Positions 46,475 to 58,600 of a DNA stretch of 64,000 bases are shown here, one piece after another; position 1 is the first letter of the stretch; each line of letters begins with the position of its first letter. Where the stretch lies: positions 3,348,001 through 3,412,000 of the forward strand of contig CP087206.1 in assembly GCA_020912385.1 (NCBI GenBank). The letters are read 5' to 3'. This DNA is from Neofusicoccum parvum. Lineage: Eukaryota > Ascomycota > Dothideomycetes > Botryosphaeriales > Botryosphaeriaceae. The notes beneath the pieces were generated by a model, which worked only from the letters and a program-made list of their open reading frames with translations, ran no database searches and was not told where the DNA came from. Position numbers and translations under genes: made by a program.

Positions 46475-48298
46475 CTACTGCTTCTCAGGATCCGCGTTCT
46501 TCTTTTTCTTCAACCGCTCATCAACCCAATCCTGCATATTGAGCCCGTACTTCGCAGTCACGAGCGTGAGCACGCCGCCCACGAGCACAAAAACCGCGCC
46601 TACCACGCACTCATCAGCCAATGCGCTTTTTTTTTTTCACCACAAGACCGGCCGAAGAAATCGACCAACTTACTGACTGTCGACGTCGCGCCCACCCCAA
46701 TCGCATCGATCATCGGCACGCTCGCCCCACTCGCCGCCGCCGCAAAGCAGTACTGCACGCAATACTTGGTCGCGATCACGGCCGCCCGGCGCCGCGGCAT
46801 CACCTCCGCGCAGTACGTGTTCAAGCTCGCGAACGCGGCCAGCAGGCCGGCGGCGGTGCAGAACGCCATGGCGACGGGCAGCGGCAGGCCGCCGACGCCG
46901 CGCTCCAGGCACCAGCCGTACGCCAGCGACGAGGCGGGCACGACGAGGAAGAAGGCGGGCGCGCCGCTGCGCAGCCGGTCCTGCGGCACGCGCACGCCGC
47001 GCCGCCGCGCCAGCCACGCCCGCACCGTGCGGTCCGACGCCCGCCCCCCGACCAGCGTGCCCACCAGGAAGCCGGCCGCTGGCGAGAGGTAGAAGAGCCC
47101 GCTGATGATGGGCGACGTGAGGTGGAAGCGCGTGGTGATGATGTGGCGCGGCGCGGAGAGGAGCGTGTATTGCGACCAGCTGAGGAGGCCGCAGGCGAGG
47201 TCCTGGGGGAGGCGGACGGTTAGTGGTGCGTTTTTTGTCGGGGGTAAGGGATGCATGGCGCTCACGGTGAAGAGGACGTTGGGGTAGATCATGAGCTTGA
47301 AGATGTGCGATGGGTTGAAGTGGCCGATCATCTGCGATACGGAGGTTTCGCGGAAGGTGGGCGCGTCGAGGGTGCGGCTGTATGGGATGAAGATGAGGGA
47401 CATGATCAGACCACAGCCGCACATGGCGGCTTGCAGCCAGAGGATCACCCGCCAGCTCTTGTAGGTCACGATTATGCCGGCGACCAGGGGACCTGGAGTT
47501 TGTGTAAGATGGCGTCATGTGTTGGAGGGAGGGTGGCATACCCAGTGGTGGTCCGAGGACCGTGCCGGCAAGGAAGAAACCCGTTGCTGTACCACGCTGG
47601 ACCTGCAGGAGTCTTGTCAGAACCCCGTGCGCTGCAGTATTGTATATTGAGGTTGATACTCACGGGAGGAAAGTACTCAGCAAGAATGGCTTGGCCAGAA
47701 ACATGGAAGTATGTTCCCGACAAGCCGGAGAGGACGCGCATGACCACGAACGTCCGCATATTCGGCGCCAGAGCCGTGCCCAGCGTGAAGAAAAACAGAA
47801 CCACAATGCACATATTAAACGACATCTTCCGCCCCAGTATCTGTCACCACCTCACGGTAAGCCTCGCGCTCAGCACCGTCCGCGGGGGGAAGCGCCACTG
47901 ACCATCCCAATCGGGCCCCAGATGAACGACGAGAACGCCATCGCCAGCATCACGCCCGCGTTCGACACGTTCACGTCCACGGCCGTCGACCCGAACTCGG
48001 CCGCGATCTCGCCCGCCGCCGAGAACAGCGACGTGCTGCTGAACGTCGCCGCCAGCGTCACCCAGCTGGTCGCGAAGACGATCAGGCCCTTGCGCCACAG
48101 CGGGTAACCGTAGTTGTGCGCCGTGTTGGACTCGAGCTTGCGCATCGCGCTCTCCAGGCCCGACGACTCGGCGTCCAGCGCCGCCGTGGTCGTGGGCTCC
48201 AGTTCCGGGTCGGGCTCGGCGTCCGGCGTGCCCGGGAGGGAGGCGGCGGATTCGGCCTTGGGGGAGGATGCCATCGTGATTGGCGGATCTTCCTTCAT
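46475..48298 (-). CDS. MFS multidrug-type transporter (DHA1 family)
   Basis: Six exons: 48298-47903, 47840-47664, 47602-47542, 47492-47266, 47202-46674 and 46599-46475; introns 49-74 bp; 504 residues. Twelve membrane segments are expected. WGPIGM joined to ILGRKMSFNMC is the loop 2-3 motif A; RVLSGLSGTYFHVSGQAILAE is motif B; GTVLGPPLGPLVAGIIV is motif C, typical of 12-TM drug:proton antiporters. The N-terminus is a hydrophilic tail rich in Pro, Glu and Ala. Export of a small toxic compound is likely but unproven. It converges with the Zn2Cys6 regulator, with only about 70 bp between the stop codons. A second Met (residue 9) is an alternative start. Confidence 0.92.
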
Positions 48299-50164
48299 GA
48301 GTAAGAGGAAAGAGCGGTTGGAGAATCCTAGGCTCAGGCTAGGCGTCGGCGCATGGGAGGTTTTATTATGCTTATGTTTGACTCATTTTTGCTGGTCGAA
48401 TGTTGGGTTCCACTGTTCTGCGTCGACTTTCTCAGAGCTCGGCGTGGCGAGAGGAACGCCGCGGCGAGTTTTGCGGGAGACCGAGGTGTGGGACTGAGCC
48501 CGTTGCGCCATTTTTTGCAACGATAACTCAGGTAGAGATAAGACTGTGTTGTCGGGGAAAGCTTCCTTCATTCCATGGGCTGCTTTGGTACTTATCCGGG
48601 ATGACATTCCGAGCGTGTGTGATTTCGGCGCGATGAGGTGTGGGAAACGGAGTATCGGAAGAACTGCATGTTTTCTCCCTCGTGAGGACTAACATTACAT
48701 CTCTGCAACAGTAAAACTAGTAAAGTGCTTGGAGACTTGTGCAGAAAGGTATGCATCTTCAACAATCTCCAGAATATAGATGGAGAGAAAGAGAGCAATA
48801 GGAAATCACACATGGCAACTGGTGTTGCAACTATTAAAGAGGGGGAACACCAACTTCTTGCGACCTGGAAGCATTCAAGCCAATGCTGCAGGCTACCTGA
48901 GGGTGAGGAGCATCATAATGGCCACCAACTTGCTCAAATCCGACCATGTACGTTGAATCCTCCATCTATCATCTGACCTACAATCAGTCCAGAGTATTAC
49001 GTGCGGCCCAAGAACAAATTTCATGAATTAGGATGCATGAATTTCCCCACCTTATCTGTTTCTTTGACGACACGCGCTCTGGCTCGCACTTCCCGGATCT
49101 CGTCCCAGCCCAGCCGGCAATTCGGCACGACCAGTTTAATCCAAGACACAATCCCCACCGGCGGATCCGGGCTAACTGCATGAAGACCTAAAGCAATAGA
49201 TATCACGGGATCTTTTCAAGATGCAAAAATGCTAGTAGACAAGTTGTTGGGTGGTCACTGAAGCTGTCAAGTGATATTCTGAGACTCTTAGTGAAGCGTA
49301 CTACCAAAGCGAAACCAACTCTGAGTGTTGTGGGCTGTACGGGCGAGAAACGGTCTGTCTACGGCGCTGCAGATGTGGTGGATGTGCGTCGAGCATGACG
49401 CGCCATTCTTAACGTCTTGATTACCATTCCTCGGCCATGGTTTGCTTTCTGAGTTTCTGCGCTTCGGGAGCTTGCATACCTTAGCCTTGCTTAATTCAAC
49501 GACCATCGGCTTCCAGGTCACCGTTCTTTGCCCTCTTTTGGTCATTCAGTGGTCTCCTTTCGTGGTTCGCTTTCTTGACTCCCGGCCTCCACATGCTCGG
49601 CTGCACCCAGACTCGACCCCAGGTTTGAACATTTGACATGCAGCCTGAGGATCTCGGACTCAGGCTGCTTCGCGTAGAAGTATGCGCATGTGCGCCAAGT
49701 GACGCATGTTTTGGGAAGCCTCCATGCTCAATGCAGACCGCTAGCGCCCGTCTGGCCAAGAACAGCAACCGCTGTGGGATATCCTGGACTGTTGCCGCTT
49801 CCAGAAGTCTCCTGCTGGCGCTGACAGGTTAGACCGACCAGAAACGGGACAAATGCCACGTGAGACGCCTCCTGCGACGCGTTGCTGAGACGCTTGCCAA
49901 GTAGAGCCAAGAACGGATTCCCATCTTCGGTGTGACGGCAGCCGTGCCAGACCCTCTCCCTCCAATGGCCCGAGCGCTTTAGCAACACCCATACACTGAC
50001 TACACCTTTACAGATATATATCTCTACCACAGCCGTTGATAGTCTCCCACCAACTTCAAACCACTCCTAAATACTCCATCACCAAAATCTATCAGCAGTG
50101 CTGGCCTCTGCTTTCAAACCATCTCCAACCCACCATCGCAACCTCCATACCAAATCAAACGAAA
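48299..50164. other. Intergenic region
   Basis: 1.87 kb between the transporter start (minus) and the small secreted protein start (plus). TATATATA at about 50014-50021 sits some 150 bases before the secreted-protein ATG. Frames of 60-130 codons are unsupported. No terminal repeats or RNA genes seen. Confidence 0.4.
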
Positions 50165-50428
50165 ATGAAGTCCGTCCTCCTCGCCCTCGCCACCATCTTC
50201 TCCCTCGCGCTCGCGGTGCCCACCCCGCAATCCGGCTTCGAAAGCTTCGTCGGCGACGTCGAAGCCACCGACAACGTGGACCGCTCGCAGATTGCCACCG
50301 AGGTCGGCGAGAACGCCGAGGGTCAGCGCGAGTTCCTGCAGGACGGCGTGTTCCCGGCGTCTTGTGGGAATGGAGGCGTTGCGGTCGAGCCGTGCGTCTT
50401 CGTGGATGAGCCGTCAGGTGGGAATTGA
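50165..50428 (+). CDS. Small secreted acidic protein
   Basis: A single-exon frame of 87 residues starting at AAAATGAAG. The signal peptide is clear (MKSVLLALATIFSLALAVPT). The mature part is acidic and has two cysteines (FPASCGNGG and VEPCVFVD), enough for one disulphide. No family is recognised. A TATA run lies ~150 bases upstream. The open frame extends 43 codons upstream of the chosen ATG, but that part looks like leader. Small size, secretion and lack of homology cues fit an effector-like or surface protein, which remains inference. Confidence 0.7.
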   Translation: MKSVLLALATIFSLALAVPTPQSGFESFVGDVEATDNVDRSQIATEVGENAEGQREFLQDGVFPASCGNGGVAVEPCVFVDEPSGGN

Positions 50429-50836
50429 GTGGAGGGCGGGTGATGAGCGGGCAGGGCAATAAGGCCGGGGAGGATGCAACATTATGAAGGAAAAACGATC
50501 GTCTCTCAGCCGGGATGGAACAAAAAAATGTTAAAGCAAGCTATCATATTCATACTAAAAATTTCAAAACACACAAGTACTATTTGATGTACTGCGGTAT
50601 AAGTGTTATAGTTGTATGCTCTTCTGAGAGGTTGGATTACAACAAAAGATTCAGGGACCCCGGGCCAGCTCCGTCTGACTGAATACTAAGCAGTATCAAG
50701 AGAATCCAATGTCCTGGAACACATCATGAAATTATTGCAAACCGCGAGCCACACTATACGCTGTCAAAGTCACCTGCATGTCCACGAAAGAGTAGTCTAC
50801 GTACGGCTTGCACGTAATGCCGCGTTCCTCTTCCAC
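50429..50836. other. Intergenic region between convergent genes
   Basis: About 400 AT-richer bases of shared 3' flank. Nothing recognisable. Confidence 0.45.
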
Positions 50837-51948
50837 TTACTCAACATTGATGCATATCTTGCCAATATGCTGGCCGCTCTGGAGATACTCGTACGCCTTC
50901 ACGATTTCCTCTCTCGTAAATCCAAATGTCTTCTCAACCGGCACGTCCAGTCCACGAGCCCCAACAAATCTGACCACATCCTCCAGCATCTGCGTAGAAC
51001 CGACCGTGATGCCTCTCACGACCGCGCCCTTTGCAAGCGCCAAAGCAGCAACATCCGGCATTTCCGACTGCGGGATGCTCGCCAAAAACCCGATGACGGA
51101 GATGAGGCCGCCCATCGTGATAGCATCAAGGCTCTGCTTGATGGTGCCGGCGCCTCCGTTCTCGAAGATCTGATCAACACCGTTGCCTTCGGTGATGCGG
51201 AGCGCTTCCTCCGCCCAGTTTGGAGTCTTCTTGTAATTGATGGTGTGGTCCACGCCGTACTTCTCTTTGACGTACTTGAGTTTCTCGTCAGACGAGGAAG
51301 TGATGATGGTGGTAGCACCGGCTGCCTTGGCAAGGATAAGGCCAGTGATGGACACACCTCCGGTGCCTTTTACCGAACTATCAGTACGATATTTTAAGTT
51401 ATACATAGGATGTGATCATGAGAAGCGAACTCACCCTGGAAAAGAACAGTTTGTCCCGGCCTCAGGGGCATATTTCCGTAGAGAGAATTCCAAGCCGTAA
51501 CACCAGTGCACACCAGGCTCGCCCACTGAGCGTGGCTCAGCGGGGAAGGTGTCGGTACCTTGACCACGGCCTCGGCCGGAAGAACAATGTATTGCCTCAG
51601 CACACCGTCGACGTTCGCGCCCTGTCCGTTGTACCAATCCTTCTGCTGGCCGTAGAGGTTGGTAGGATCAAAGGTGCCGATTACAGTGTCTCCCTTGACC
51701 AGCTTCCTGATCACAGCGCTGCCGACCTCAACGATCTCTCCGGCCGCATCGGAACATGGCACCACGTTGTCTTTGATCGGGAAAGGGTACGTCCCCGTGG
51801 ATACGGCGAAGTCACGGTAGTTTAGCGCAACTGCCCGGACGCGGATCAGGACTTCGCGGTTGCTGATGGTGGGAATGTCCTCCTGGAAGCCCTGGAGCTC
51901 GTGGTAAGAGTTGCGGCCGGTAAGGCGGAATACCTGTTGTGGAGGCAT
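50837..51948 (-). CDS. Medium-chain NAD(P)-dependent dehydrogenase (zinc-type ADH-like)
   Basis: Two exons, 51948-51435 and 51366-50837, over a 68-bp intron (CAGG|GTGAGT ... AAAAG|GC), 347 residues. The GroES-like domain has REVLIRVRAVALNYRDFAV and VPCSDAAGEIVEVG; the Rossmann fold runs through QTVLFQGTGGVSITGLILAK, rebuilt by the splice, and ATTIITSSSDEKLKYVKE. LNYRD in place of a zinc-binding Cys, and no cluster of structural cysteines, suggest a quinone-oxidoreductase-like or reduced-zinc member (YogA type) rather than classical ethanol dehydrogenase. It ends KICINVE. Role unknown; such enzymes reduce or oxidise small alcohols and enones. Confidence 0.92.
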
Positions 51949-52843
51949 TATGGTGTATGGCTCGTAGTGATGAGGACTCTGACTTGTTTTCCGCTGCTGG
52001 AAACTGGAAGATGTGTTCTGCTGAGCTTGAGACTCTTGAGGCTTTTATGTACTCAGCACTTGGAGCTTTATTCCACCGCTTTTCGGAGCACAGTCGCAGA
52101 AACTAGTTTAATTTTGATCGGGAGATTTCTAATCCGACCTTACAAGATCCGATGTTGAAGGTAGAAGATGCTGGGTTGCCAGTGAGAATGTGGGGCTTGA
52201 CTGCGCGGGACGGACGACGTCATGGCGAGGGATAGAGCTGCCATATTGGCCCATTGGCGAGACCACGCAAGCGCGGGCACCAGGAAGCATCACTGGAAAT
52301 AGCAGTTAGGCCGAGCTAAGCTAGCCTCTGCCGGAACGATGTCCCGGTTACTCGGCTTGATGCGTGTATTTCAGATCTCCAACCCTTGACTAATCAGCTT
52401 AGCTACTCCAATTTTCTTCCCCGCATGCCTGACTAATCGGCTTATGCTTTCTCCAACTAAGAAATAAAGTCTCCAACAAGATTGCAATAGCAATGTTAGT
52501 AGTGCTTCATAATGCTTACTATTCATCTCATGAAATGGATCACCGCGGCTCCGCACACTGCACACGCGTCTGATCATGCTACGGCGCGGGATCAAAGACC
52601 TGAAATACAACCACTACGCCATGAGGCCTAATGTTTTCCAAGATGAAAAGAGAATGCTGCATAGACGTAACAATCTGGAGTGCTCAAGCAAAAGTTATGG
52701 CTTGCTTACCCAGCAACGTCGCATATGTCTCCCGTTGACCAGTTCGGCACAGCCGTCAGCAGCACGTCCTTCCGTCTATGCATTTAGTGATAATTTCCTG
52801 AGAAATTTGGCACCATTGGTGCCATTTCTGTATTAACTAGTCT
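51949..52843. other. Intergenic
   Basis: 895 bases holding the promoter of the dehydrogenase and the 3' flank of the intronless HET gene. No feature could be supported. Confidence 0.4.
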
Positions 52844-54703
52844 TCATGATCCATTTGGCCGATGCTGGTGGATCTTCCGCTTTGAGAAAGGGTCCAGTTG
52901 TATTTCCACCTCTTCAACCATGCGACAAGGGCACGCTGGAACAGCCCACACCATGCGCCCAATGATACTATCGTTCTTGACAATGATCGCAATCCCATCC
53001 TTCATTGTTGAGGAGTAATTCAAGCCATGAATTCGATATGCTGTAGCACCAAGGACCTCTGAAGGGCTCACGGACAGGGAGGCCCTGAAAAGAAAGCTTC
53101 GGAGACAGGACGGACAGATAGTACCCACAAGAGCCCCACGAGGACCAAGGTGCAGCGTTCCTCCTCGTGCCCTCATGAAGCGAAAAGGAGACAAGCCTCC
53201 ACAGCTCTTGAGATCCGTTGTCGATAGGCCCAACGCGTCAGCGATCCAATCGGTATTTTTTACCTTCCAGGGTTCCTGGCCCCCCTGAAAGTTGAAGCGC
53301 TCCACCAACTTGTGCCCCAGAAGTTGCCGTCTATCATCTTCCGACAGGCGCTCCAAAATTTCGGCGGTATTCTGACCGTACATTCTTGTGCCGACTGTAG
53401 CTACGAAATCTTCGACAGTTGGGCCAGTGAAATCCAGAGCCACTCGAGCAATGTGCGAGAACAGAGCCTCGGGGTGGAGGCCGCGGAAATCGAGCTTCTT
53501 GATAAACTGGACAGGTCCAATCTTCTCAACTTTGAGCACCGGGTTTCCCGCAGGAGAGAGAGATAAGCTGTCGGTAGGTGAACACTTGAGGGTTCCAAGA
53601 CTCCACATCCCCATGTCGTGATAGCCCATCCCTATTCCTCCAGGGTTGTCATCAACTGGCAGGCGTGACATGAGGAGCGGTGTGTAGTCGCCTCTCCACA
53701 GGCAGTCCCTTGCAAATCTCAGGCAGGCGTTGCGGTAATTGAAGTTCGGGCCTGGTTCCCAGTTCGTGCCAAGGATGCCATCAAGTGCATGAAAAAAGTC
53801 TTTGTTGCTGCGGCAGCCCCGTTTTGCAAGCACTGAGAACGCTTCTGCAAAAGAAGATGTTTCCTGGCTCCTGATCCGGGCGAGCGGCCCGAGTTGCCAC
53901 GGCACCAAGCCGTCTCGTGCCAGCTTTTCTGCCTCATGGACATCTCCTCGCGCTTTAACAATGGAGTCCCAGGAGTTATGTAACTCCGCCAAGAAGAGGT
54001 CGTGTACGCCCTCAAAGAGCGTGCAGTCATCCAACATCGGCCTGATGTCTCTGCTTCGAACGTACTCCATTGCAGTCCAGACGCGGCTGAACCACGCGGC
54101 ATTGCAGATACGCGCCACACCTTCTGCACGCTCCCGTAGAGATCTTCCAGACCGCATCTGCCGGATGAATTGCCTGGAAACGTCTTCAAGATGGACCAGG
54201 GTGAAGGATGCTTGACGAAAGATGGAGGCAACATGGCCGAGTATCTGCTGCTTCACGGCCTCCTGCCATTGCGGAACACTCAGGTAATCATGCCACATCT
54301 CCCGTCCATCCATCAATTCGTCCGGAAGGCCGTCATAAACTCGCATAGGCAACGCGACGGCCAACATGCGAGCCTGCTCGATTTCGGCCTGGTCTCCTTC
54401 CCTGTTTTGGACTTTCGACACAGTCTTGTTCCATACGTGAGAGACAGCCACATAGTCGGCTCCGCTTGCGCACTCCAGATGTCGGTCATAGATCAAAATT
54501 GCCCTTCTCAAAGCCGGTATCCTTTTTGTGGGGATCGGAGCGCCGGTAGAATATTCGGAATCGAGGCGGAATATCCGGACCAAGGGATTCCGCCTCGGGT
54601 GGACTTGCAGCCCACAAGCACAGCATATAAGGGCGGCAGGGGTTTCTTCTCGCCAGAGGGTTTCGAGTGTGGGCGTCTCTCCATCGTGTCCGTGGTGGGC
54701 CAT
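52844..54703 (-). CDS. Divergent HET-domain protein, intronless
   Basis: A single exon of 619 residues from the ATG at 54703. The first HET block is YVAVSHVWNKTVSK (near residue 84) and a later block reads REMWHDYLSVPQWQEAVKQQ, then HVASIFRQASFTLVHLEDVS. Thus the canonical SHxWG and WIDSLCIxQ motifs are replaced by SHVWN and WHDYLSVPQ, a variant found in a separate HET subgroup. The N-terminus has a CCAC motif (ALICCACGL). The C-terminus includes GRMVWAVPACPCRM. It may act in allorecognition, but the altered core leaves function open. It sits in a gene-sparse stretch beside a broken regulator fragment. Confidence 0.82.
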   Translation of the reverse strand: MAHHGHDGETPTLETLWREETPAALICCACGLQVHPRRNPLVRIFRLDSEYSTGAPIPTKRIPALRRAILIYDRHLECASGADYVAVSHVWNKTVSKVQNREGDQAEIEQARMLAVALPMRVYDGLPDELMDGREMWHDYLSVPQWQEAVKQQILGHVASIFRQASFTLVHLEDVSRQFIRQMRSGRSLRERAEGVARICNAAWFSRVWTAMEYVRSRDIRPMLDDCTLFEGVHDLFLAELHNSWDSIVKARGDVHEAEKLARDGLVPWQLGPLARIRSQETSSFAEAFSVLAKRGCRSNKDFFHALDGILGTNWEPGPNFNYRNACLRFARDCLWRGDYTPLLMSRLPVDDNPGGIGMGYHDMGMWSLGTLKCSPTDSLSLSPAGNPVLKVEKIGPVQFIKKLDFRGLHPEALFSHIARVALDFTGPTVEDFVATVGTRMYGQNTAEILERLSEDDRRQLLGHKLVERFNFQGGQEPWKVKNTDWIADALGLSTTDLKSCGGLSPFRFMRARGGTLHLGPRGALVGTICPSCLRSFLFRASLSVSPSEVLGATAYRIHGLNYSSTMKDGIAIIVKNDSIIGRMVWAVPACPCRMVEEVEIQLDPFSKRKIHQHRPNGS

Positions 54704-55233
54704 GGTAGAAAAATAAGAAGCCAGTTGATGTCATCTGTAAGAACGACGTGAGCAGAACGGCCTCTTATATCTGTAGAAGCAAGTCAAAGCGCGCTGACTT
54801 GCATATGTAGCGGCCAATCCCACCTCGCAGGAGTCGGGTCTTACCTGCATGAACTAGGCAGTTAGGTCAACGAGCAGCAGCTCACTGACAAGGCTGAATG
54901 CGGGCTGGACTTTGAAATATGGAAAGTGGCGAGGAAAGGAGTGTACACTAAAAGAATAGACGCAAGAGACGAGCAACAATAAGATCTCTTGGGCTCGTGC
55001 AGGCAGGGTTACACGCTCAAAAGTGGGCTGAAGGCGAGCAACAAGAGGCTAATGCAGAGCGCTGATCCTTTGCATGCATCTAGAGAACTCCGCCACCCCG
55101 CCTTCCCACCACCATAGAGTGACCTCATCTCTTGGAGCCAGCAAATGATTGAAAACTCCTCTTCAAGCCCGAATTGCAGAGTTCCGTGGTGTTTCCCGCG
55201 TATCATGTCTGGTGGGTGGGGTAAGGGGCGTAC
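54704..55233. other. Intergenic between the HET gene and the regulator relic
   Basis: Promoter side of the HET gene. A frame ending at 55009 (minus) follows the relic, but its sequence does not match the regulator family. Nothing else recognised. Confidence 0.4.
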
Positions 55234-55694
55234 CGTCGGATAGAGGCATGGCGCCGGTGTAGTTGGTGAGGACTGGGTTGGCTGCGTGTGAGCTGGGGGT
55301 TGCGGCTGCGCTGGGTGGCTGTGCGTCACGTACAGAACTTGATGACTGCGTCGATTACTGGAGTTCCGCGGATGGGCAAGACGTCGAAGGGATCAATGCG
55401 TTGAGTGGTAAACCCCCAGGATACGGTGCGTGAAGCCGTGGCTTACACCATCTGCTGCCGCCGCCGTTCATCAATGGCGACGAGCATGACATGTCTACGG
55501 AGCTCGCTGTCGACACTTGTAGACCGTTTATAGCTCATCCCTCTATAGCGCTTTTCCTCGCCATCCTCGCTGATGAAGAGGAACCGCGAGTTTTGCGGTC
55601 GATTTCGCTGTGCTATCTGGACATCCGGGACCGCTCGGCGCGTAAGCTGCTTGCGAGTGTCCTGTGCTGTGGAGCCTCCATGCTGCGCCGACAT
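55234..55694 (-). pseudogene. Broken N-terminal fragment of a fungal transcription factor
   Basis: From the ATG at 55694 the frame encodes a basic region with SRFLFISEDGEEKRYRG and SELRRHVMLVAIDERRRQQ, then meets a TAA at 55445-55443. The same frame continues past the stop with RIDPFDVLPIRGTPVIDAV. The order F-x-F(I/V)..., R-x-HVM...RRR, then (R)xDPF...LP is the N-terminal signature of a family of fungal-specific regulators. A normal donor (TTCT|GTACGT) and acceptor (CAACCCAG) with a 61-bp spacing (55333-55273) would add a short exon, LTNYTGAMPLSD, ending at 55234. No acceptor lies between the stop and the DPF block, so splicing does not remove the stop. The long middle domain is missing downstream. 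I read it as a truncated, inactivated copy. Confidence 0.55.
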
Positions 55695-58600
55695 CCTCTT
55701 GTGGCACTTCTGATGTGTCGACACAACCGTGTTTCGGACATGGCAGACCTGAGCTGCGGAGTCCAGCTCATAGACAACAGATACGTCAGCGGCGAGGGGC
55801 CGAAATTAAGCGTTTCTCGGACCGTGAAGATTGGCACTCGGGGCCCCTTTTGTCCCGAGGCCTTACCGCAGACGGCAGGACGGAAGCGGAGGTGGGGGCC
55901 AAACTACTAGCTTAGCACGGCAATTCCGCCAGTAAGAAGGCCTGATCTGTGCCTGAGAACGGGAAGCAGTCCGGCCTAGTACGATGGTGCGGAGGCATTG
56001 TGGCATCGCTTGTCTGGATGGGATTGTGCCACAGCAAAGGCGTCCCTGCCTAAGCAAAACGGTGCCACCAAATTGCATGACAGTACGACCAGTGTTCAAT
56101 CTTACCGCTCTCTCGCAGGTCTTACCTCCGTACATTTGATATCCGTAGTCTTCTCGAACGTCTAAACCATTTGGTTGTCCGGGCCACCGACTCAAACCAG
56201 AAAGACATGGAGAAACCCACTTCGCCGTTGGTGGGAAGGCTTCATTCCCAAGCATACGATACATATGGCTGAACCTAAGAGTTTTGCGGAATGATATCTA
56301 GCCATGACAGTTGAATTTAATTCTCTGAACACGAACATTCTAATTAGAGCATTGAAAAAAGGGGCATTGTTCTTTTCCGGAGTGGGGTGATCGAGAAAGT
56401 ATAGAACAGGCTTCCGTTATGAATCGAGTCATCCATTTCCCATTGATGTTCGGCGGCACTCCGTCGCAACCAATAGGCTATTCTGCCCTTTATTTAGCAA
56501 CTACAGCCTTTCATTGATTGAACCGGCGCTGCTGCTACGGCTGCAACTGTGGAGTGACACGGTGGTTGAGTTATGGGCTATTTAGTAGCAGCTCTGGTGG
56601 TAGGGAGCAATCTCCGCGCCTTCAAAGTGAATTCCAATGGGGCTTATGTTTATATGAGCAAAATAGGCGCATCAGAGGATTTCCGGATACGATGTCTTAA
56701 GTGTCTATCCAATCATCCGCAAACATGCAGAACGTCGACTGGGCGAGTTGAGGTCCTGCTCAAGCTTAGAAAAATACTGATATATTAACCAGCCCTCCGT
56801 GCCTTTCCATTCCAATGGAATAATCCAACGACAAGCCGTTAGAACTCTGCAACACCCGGAATGTGACGTAAGATTGACGGCGCTATGATTTCTTACCTGC
56901 CCCGAATCTACAACGAGGACCCTGAGACACCTTCCGCCACGTCGAACTTCTTGCAGGCATGATCGCAGGGCCTTACAGTCAATGGTGTGGCTACACGCTC
57001 GAAACGGATGTCTTGTTCACGGTCACGGGTTTGGGCAGTGTTCCGATAACCAGGACTCGCAGCTGTGCATGTGCGAAGCTTGCGAATTCCTCGAGCATCC
57101 AGGCACGACGGTTCCGTACCTGCCGTTTCCCGCACCAGGGGTATGCTGACATCGGCCTACAAGCCAGAAGTGTCTGGTTTCTATTTTAGCACGGAGGACG
57201 GAGCAATGCCATGCATCGTGACAGACGAGAGGCCCCGCTCGAACGAGCGTAATTTCAACCTGGACGAGCGAGATAGACGCAACAGCCAAGCCAGCACGCA
57301 AGTACGGAGATGATTCTACAAATCCTTGCAGGACGAGTCTGGTAGGCAGTTCCTGATATTTTTCTGCAAAGTGGTAGAAAGATTGGTTTAGAAGAGCCTG
57401 GTTCCACTGACAGTGCGTCACACTCAGCCACTCAAGGAGTCTCGTGCTCTGCAAAAGTCTTAACTCACTGAGAAAACATAGACCACCGGGTGCCTCGGGC
57501 AGCGGATGTCGTGGAACAGCAGGGCTGCCAAGCAACGAATTGAGAAAGCGTATCTTGTTCGAAGGTTCGCGGAAGCATCAAACTTCTTGGCCGTCTACAT
57601 ATGGAGGGTTCAACGCAGCTCTTTTGGCATTCTCCGGGCAAGAGTCTGGTGGCAAGCCTCTGAAATATCAGGTATTCACCTTGAATCCATAGTCTTTCCT
57701 GAAGTATCCTCTTCCACGATGGGATTCCTTTTCTGAGTGGACACTCCAAGATGACGGATTTAGGTGCAACTTGTTTTCGCCGCTCGCTACAGGTTTGCTT
57801 AACCGTGGCTAATGTACTTACAACTAAGAATAGTCGTACACTCGTCCTTCTTGATATCCTATTAGCAGTGGCGCGATTAAAGTTTATGCTTCTCGCGATC
57901 CGGGAAGTCCGCCTTGCTTCCAGGCGGAAGGAGGGGGGAAAACGGACGCTCGTGGCGAGAACCGGGGCCCCGCAATTCGAGCTGTCTGTGTGTCATCGCA
58001 CCAGAGCCTATTCGCTCATGGTGAAAACTTTTCGCGCACTGGGCTGGATGCCGCTGTGGTGGTTCCAGACGGTGTTGGACGTGATTGCCGCCGGGGTAGG
58101 CCTTGATCGCAGCAGTCTGATTGGGCGGTCGTCGGCACAGCCTCTTCCCAATTGGTCGAATGGAGGACGCGAAGAAGACATTTGCGAGCTTGGCGGAAAC
58201 TCTGGGCCGGCTCATGCGGATGATGGCCATCCAGCATCCTTATGGTCTGCAGCTGGACGGAGAGAGGCGAGGCCATCCCCTGCTCGCGTCACATTCACAG
58301 AGGCTCTCGGTCGTGTTGTTGGACTGGCGGACTCGAGACAGAGATCCGAAATGTCGCCGATTGTATCCAACCTTATTGAACTCAATCGCTTCCGTAATCT
58401 CGTTGCCTTTTGCAGTTCCACCTCTCTTTCGAATACCTACTGACACGTCTGCCGCGATGATGTTCTTGACTTGGTGCCAGAGTTCAGGGCTCGCTGACCC
58501 TTCTCTGCGGCTTCGCGGATCAGCACTGCTCCGAGTGGAGTCTAGTGAAACATTTCTCCGGGTGGATGCTGCCGAAACACTGCTCGTAGCGCTTTTCAGG

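Noticed and set aside
55491..55910. 139-codon plus frame with an ATG
   Set aside because: Antisense to the regulator relic, whose minus-strand motifs explain the conserved-looking composition.
57751..58443. 230-codon plus frame, longest in the sparse region
   Set aside because: No recognisable domain; competing frames on the other strand look equally plausible.
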